A stretch of DNA of 64,000 nt from Paenibacillus alginolyticus DSM 5050 = NBRC 15375. GTDB lineage: Bacteria; Bacillota; Bacilli; Paenibacillales; NBRC-103111. How positions within the stretch are numbered: position 1 is the first letter of the stretch; each line of letters opens with the position of its first letter. Position numbers and translations under genes: made by a program. The DNA lies in assembly GCF_000422905.1 (NCBI RefSeq), contig NZ_AUGY01000019.1:40353-104352 (forward strand). Reading direction: 5' to 3'. The notes under the pieces were generated by a model that worked only from the letters and a program-made list of their open reading frames with translations, was not told the origin of the DNA and made no database searches. This document shows, piece after piece, positions 63,139 to 64,000 of the stretch.

Positions 63139-63439
63139 GTGCGAGTTCCGCATCGACATAATCACCGAAATAACGGCACCTGGTTCCCCGCGATCCTCAG
63201 ATTTGCAGCCTAGATGTTCGAAATCACTCCACAGAGTTCCGCATTCAAGCCGACCTATAATCCAGTGGATTTGACCACTTTTTTGTTTCCCGTCGAGTTT
63301 GCGGAGCAAGAAAGCGTATTGTTTTTTGTTTCTTTGTTTTCCGTCCTGCTTAAATAGCTCAAGGAAGCTTAATGCACTTTCTATAAATTAGAAGTGTAGG
63401 TGGGGGAAATCTCTGATTCCAGAGCGGAATGTATAGCGA

Positions 63440-63624
63440 TGTTGCACTATCTACAACAATTTCCAGCCTTTATATGGTTTTAAACAGCGATTGTTTTTCA
63501 AAGTACAACAGTTTAAGGCAATACCTCCCCATTTAGACTCCTAAAGTTGAAAATTGTTGTATTTTTTGCAACATGAGGAGGATTATAGGGGGAATCCGAA
63601 TGAATTGTTGCACTTTTTACAACA
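63440..63624. repeat. Cluster of family 3 19-bp inverted repeats
   Basis: TGTTGCA-CTATC-TACAACA (63440-63458), a decayed copy TGTTTTT-CAAAG-TACAACA (63492-63510), TGTTGTA-TTTTT-TGCAACA (63555-63573, opposite orientation) and TGTTGCA-CTTTT-TACAACA (63606-63624). All have 7-nt arms and a 5-nt centre. Confidence 0.85.
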
Positions 63625-63667
63625 AGCGAAGTCACTTCAAACATTGCAAAAGTATTTTTTTTTTTGA

Positions 63668-64000
63668 TTATCCAACTAGCTCAGGATAGGTAATCGTCGT
63701 AGACGATAGGCAACAATGAACTAACCTATTGAATAACTCGCTTTTGACCTCACGGCGGTTGAATCGATAGCAAAACTCATCGAGATATGCTTGTAGGTGC
63801 TTAGGATCTAAGCCGTGGTAGGTACCACCAATAAAAGCTTTCGCATTAGAGATGATCGTATGAAGCCACTTTAGATGATCTGGATTTTCTTTCAGGTCGT
63901 ACTTTTTGGCTTCATGGTGGAAGCCATTTTTGGCCAAAGCTTGATAAGAACGATATCTATCGCTGGCAATCGTTGATCCAGCTTCAATGTAGGTGGTTGC
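63668..64000 (-). mobile_element. IS1595-family (ISXO2-like) transposase, C-terminal part, runs off the window
   Basis: The minus-strand frame enters from the right edge and stops at 63668. The visible ~110 residues match the C-terminal DDE region of ISXO2-like/IS1595 transposases: STIASDRYRSYQALA (with a catalytic-type Asp), WLHTIISNAKAFIGGTYHG and AYLDEFCYRFNRRE. The terminal inverted repeat should lie just left of 63668, but I cannot define it. Whether the element is intact depends on sequence beyond the window. Confidence 0.85.

Larger units (their letters stand above)
62946..63660. other. Gene-free, repeat-rich stretch
   Basis: No convincing gene. It holds a long inverted repeat (63060-63138), repeated GGAAC...ATTTCG blocks on the minus strand (63060-63240), four or five copies of the 19-bp family 3 repeat (63440-63624) and a T13-15 run at ~63654 next to the transposase. 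A 92-codon minus-strand frame (63031-63309) is a by-product of the repeats. Confidence 0.6.

Noticed and set aside
63031..63309. 92-codon minus-strand frame near the right end
   Set aside because: It lies on the long inverted repeat and GGAAC blocks; no SD and no domain.

Overview
The window is a chromosomal segment of a low-to-moderate GC, endospore-forming Firmicute, most likely Paenibacillus or a close relative. The evidence is AAGGAGG-type Shine-Dalgarno (SD) sequences, sporulation genes (spoVID, a spoIIB-like gene, spoIVFA/FB, spo0B, safA, bofC) in an order close to Bacillus subtilis, SLH-domain cell-wall proteins, and RuvC beside RuvAB. The genus is inferred. It is a housekeeping region: almost every gene has a familiar family, and the only clear mobile element is an IS1595-type transposase cut by the right edge.

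Layout. 0.2-9 kb: ispG, a polysaccharide-deacetylase-like protein, a wall amidase, lonB, lon, engB and a conserved unknown. 9-23 kb: speD, an unknown membrane protein, then a heme/siroheme supercluster (hemA-hemX-sirC-hemC-cobA/hemD-hemB, hemE-hemH-hemY, an opposing Crp/Fnr regulator, hemL). It holds every step from glutamyl-tRNA to coproheme by the coproporphyrin-dependent route; only the last enzyme (HemQ/ChdC) is not here. 23-34 kb: a phosphodiester glycosidase, a 40-residue membrane peptide coupled to an RluA-type pseudouridine synthase, spoVID, T-box-controlled valS, folC, murC and a SPOR-domain protein. 34-46 kb: SLH amidase, maf, an Rrf2 regulator with a likely self-operator, radC, mreBCD, minCD, rodA, spoIVFA/FB and RNase G. 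46-50 kb: L21 leader-rplU-prp-rpmA, spo0B, obgE. 50-57 kb: a TrpD-like gene behind two GlnR/TnrA-type boxes, an NlpC/P60 hydrolase, a Nudix protein and pheB-hom-thrB-pheA. 57-64 kb: safA, sigW, bofC, ruvC-ruvA-ruvB, a repeat-rich gene-free stretch and the IS.

The most unusual signal is non-coding. Three families of short palindromic repeats are scattered between genes. Family 1 (13 copies, six loci: lon, hemA, hemE, rpmA-spo0B, spo0B-obgE, sigW) is a hairpin built on CTTTG...CAAAG and followed by GATCCCTATATTAGG; the stem varies by compensatory changes, so the structure is kept. Family 2 (lonB, safA x3, ruvB, one core copy before sigW) is an AGTTTTC...GAAAACT hairpin a few bases before AAGGAGG. 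Several copies of both carry or abut the SD of the next gene, so they may be mobile hairpin-plus-SD cassettes acting on expression. Family 3 is a 19-bp inverted repeat, TGTTGYA-N5-TRCAACA, in the two gene-poor gaps. I do not recognise any of the three as a named element.
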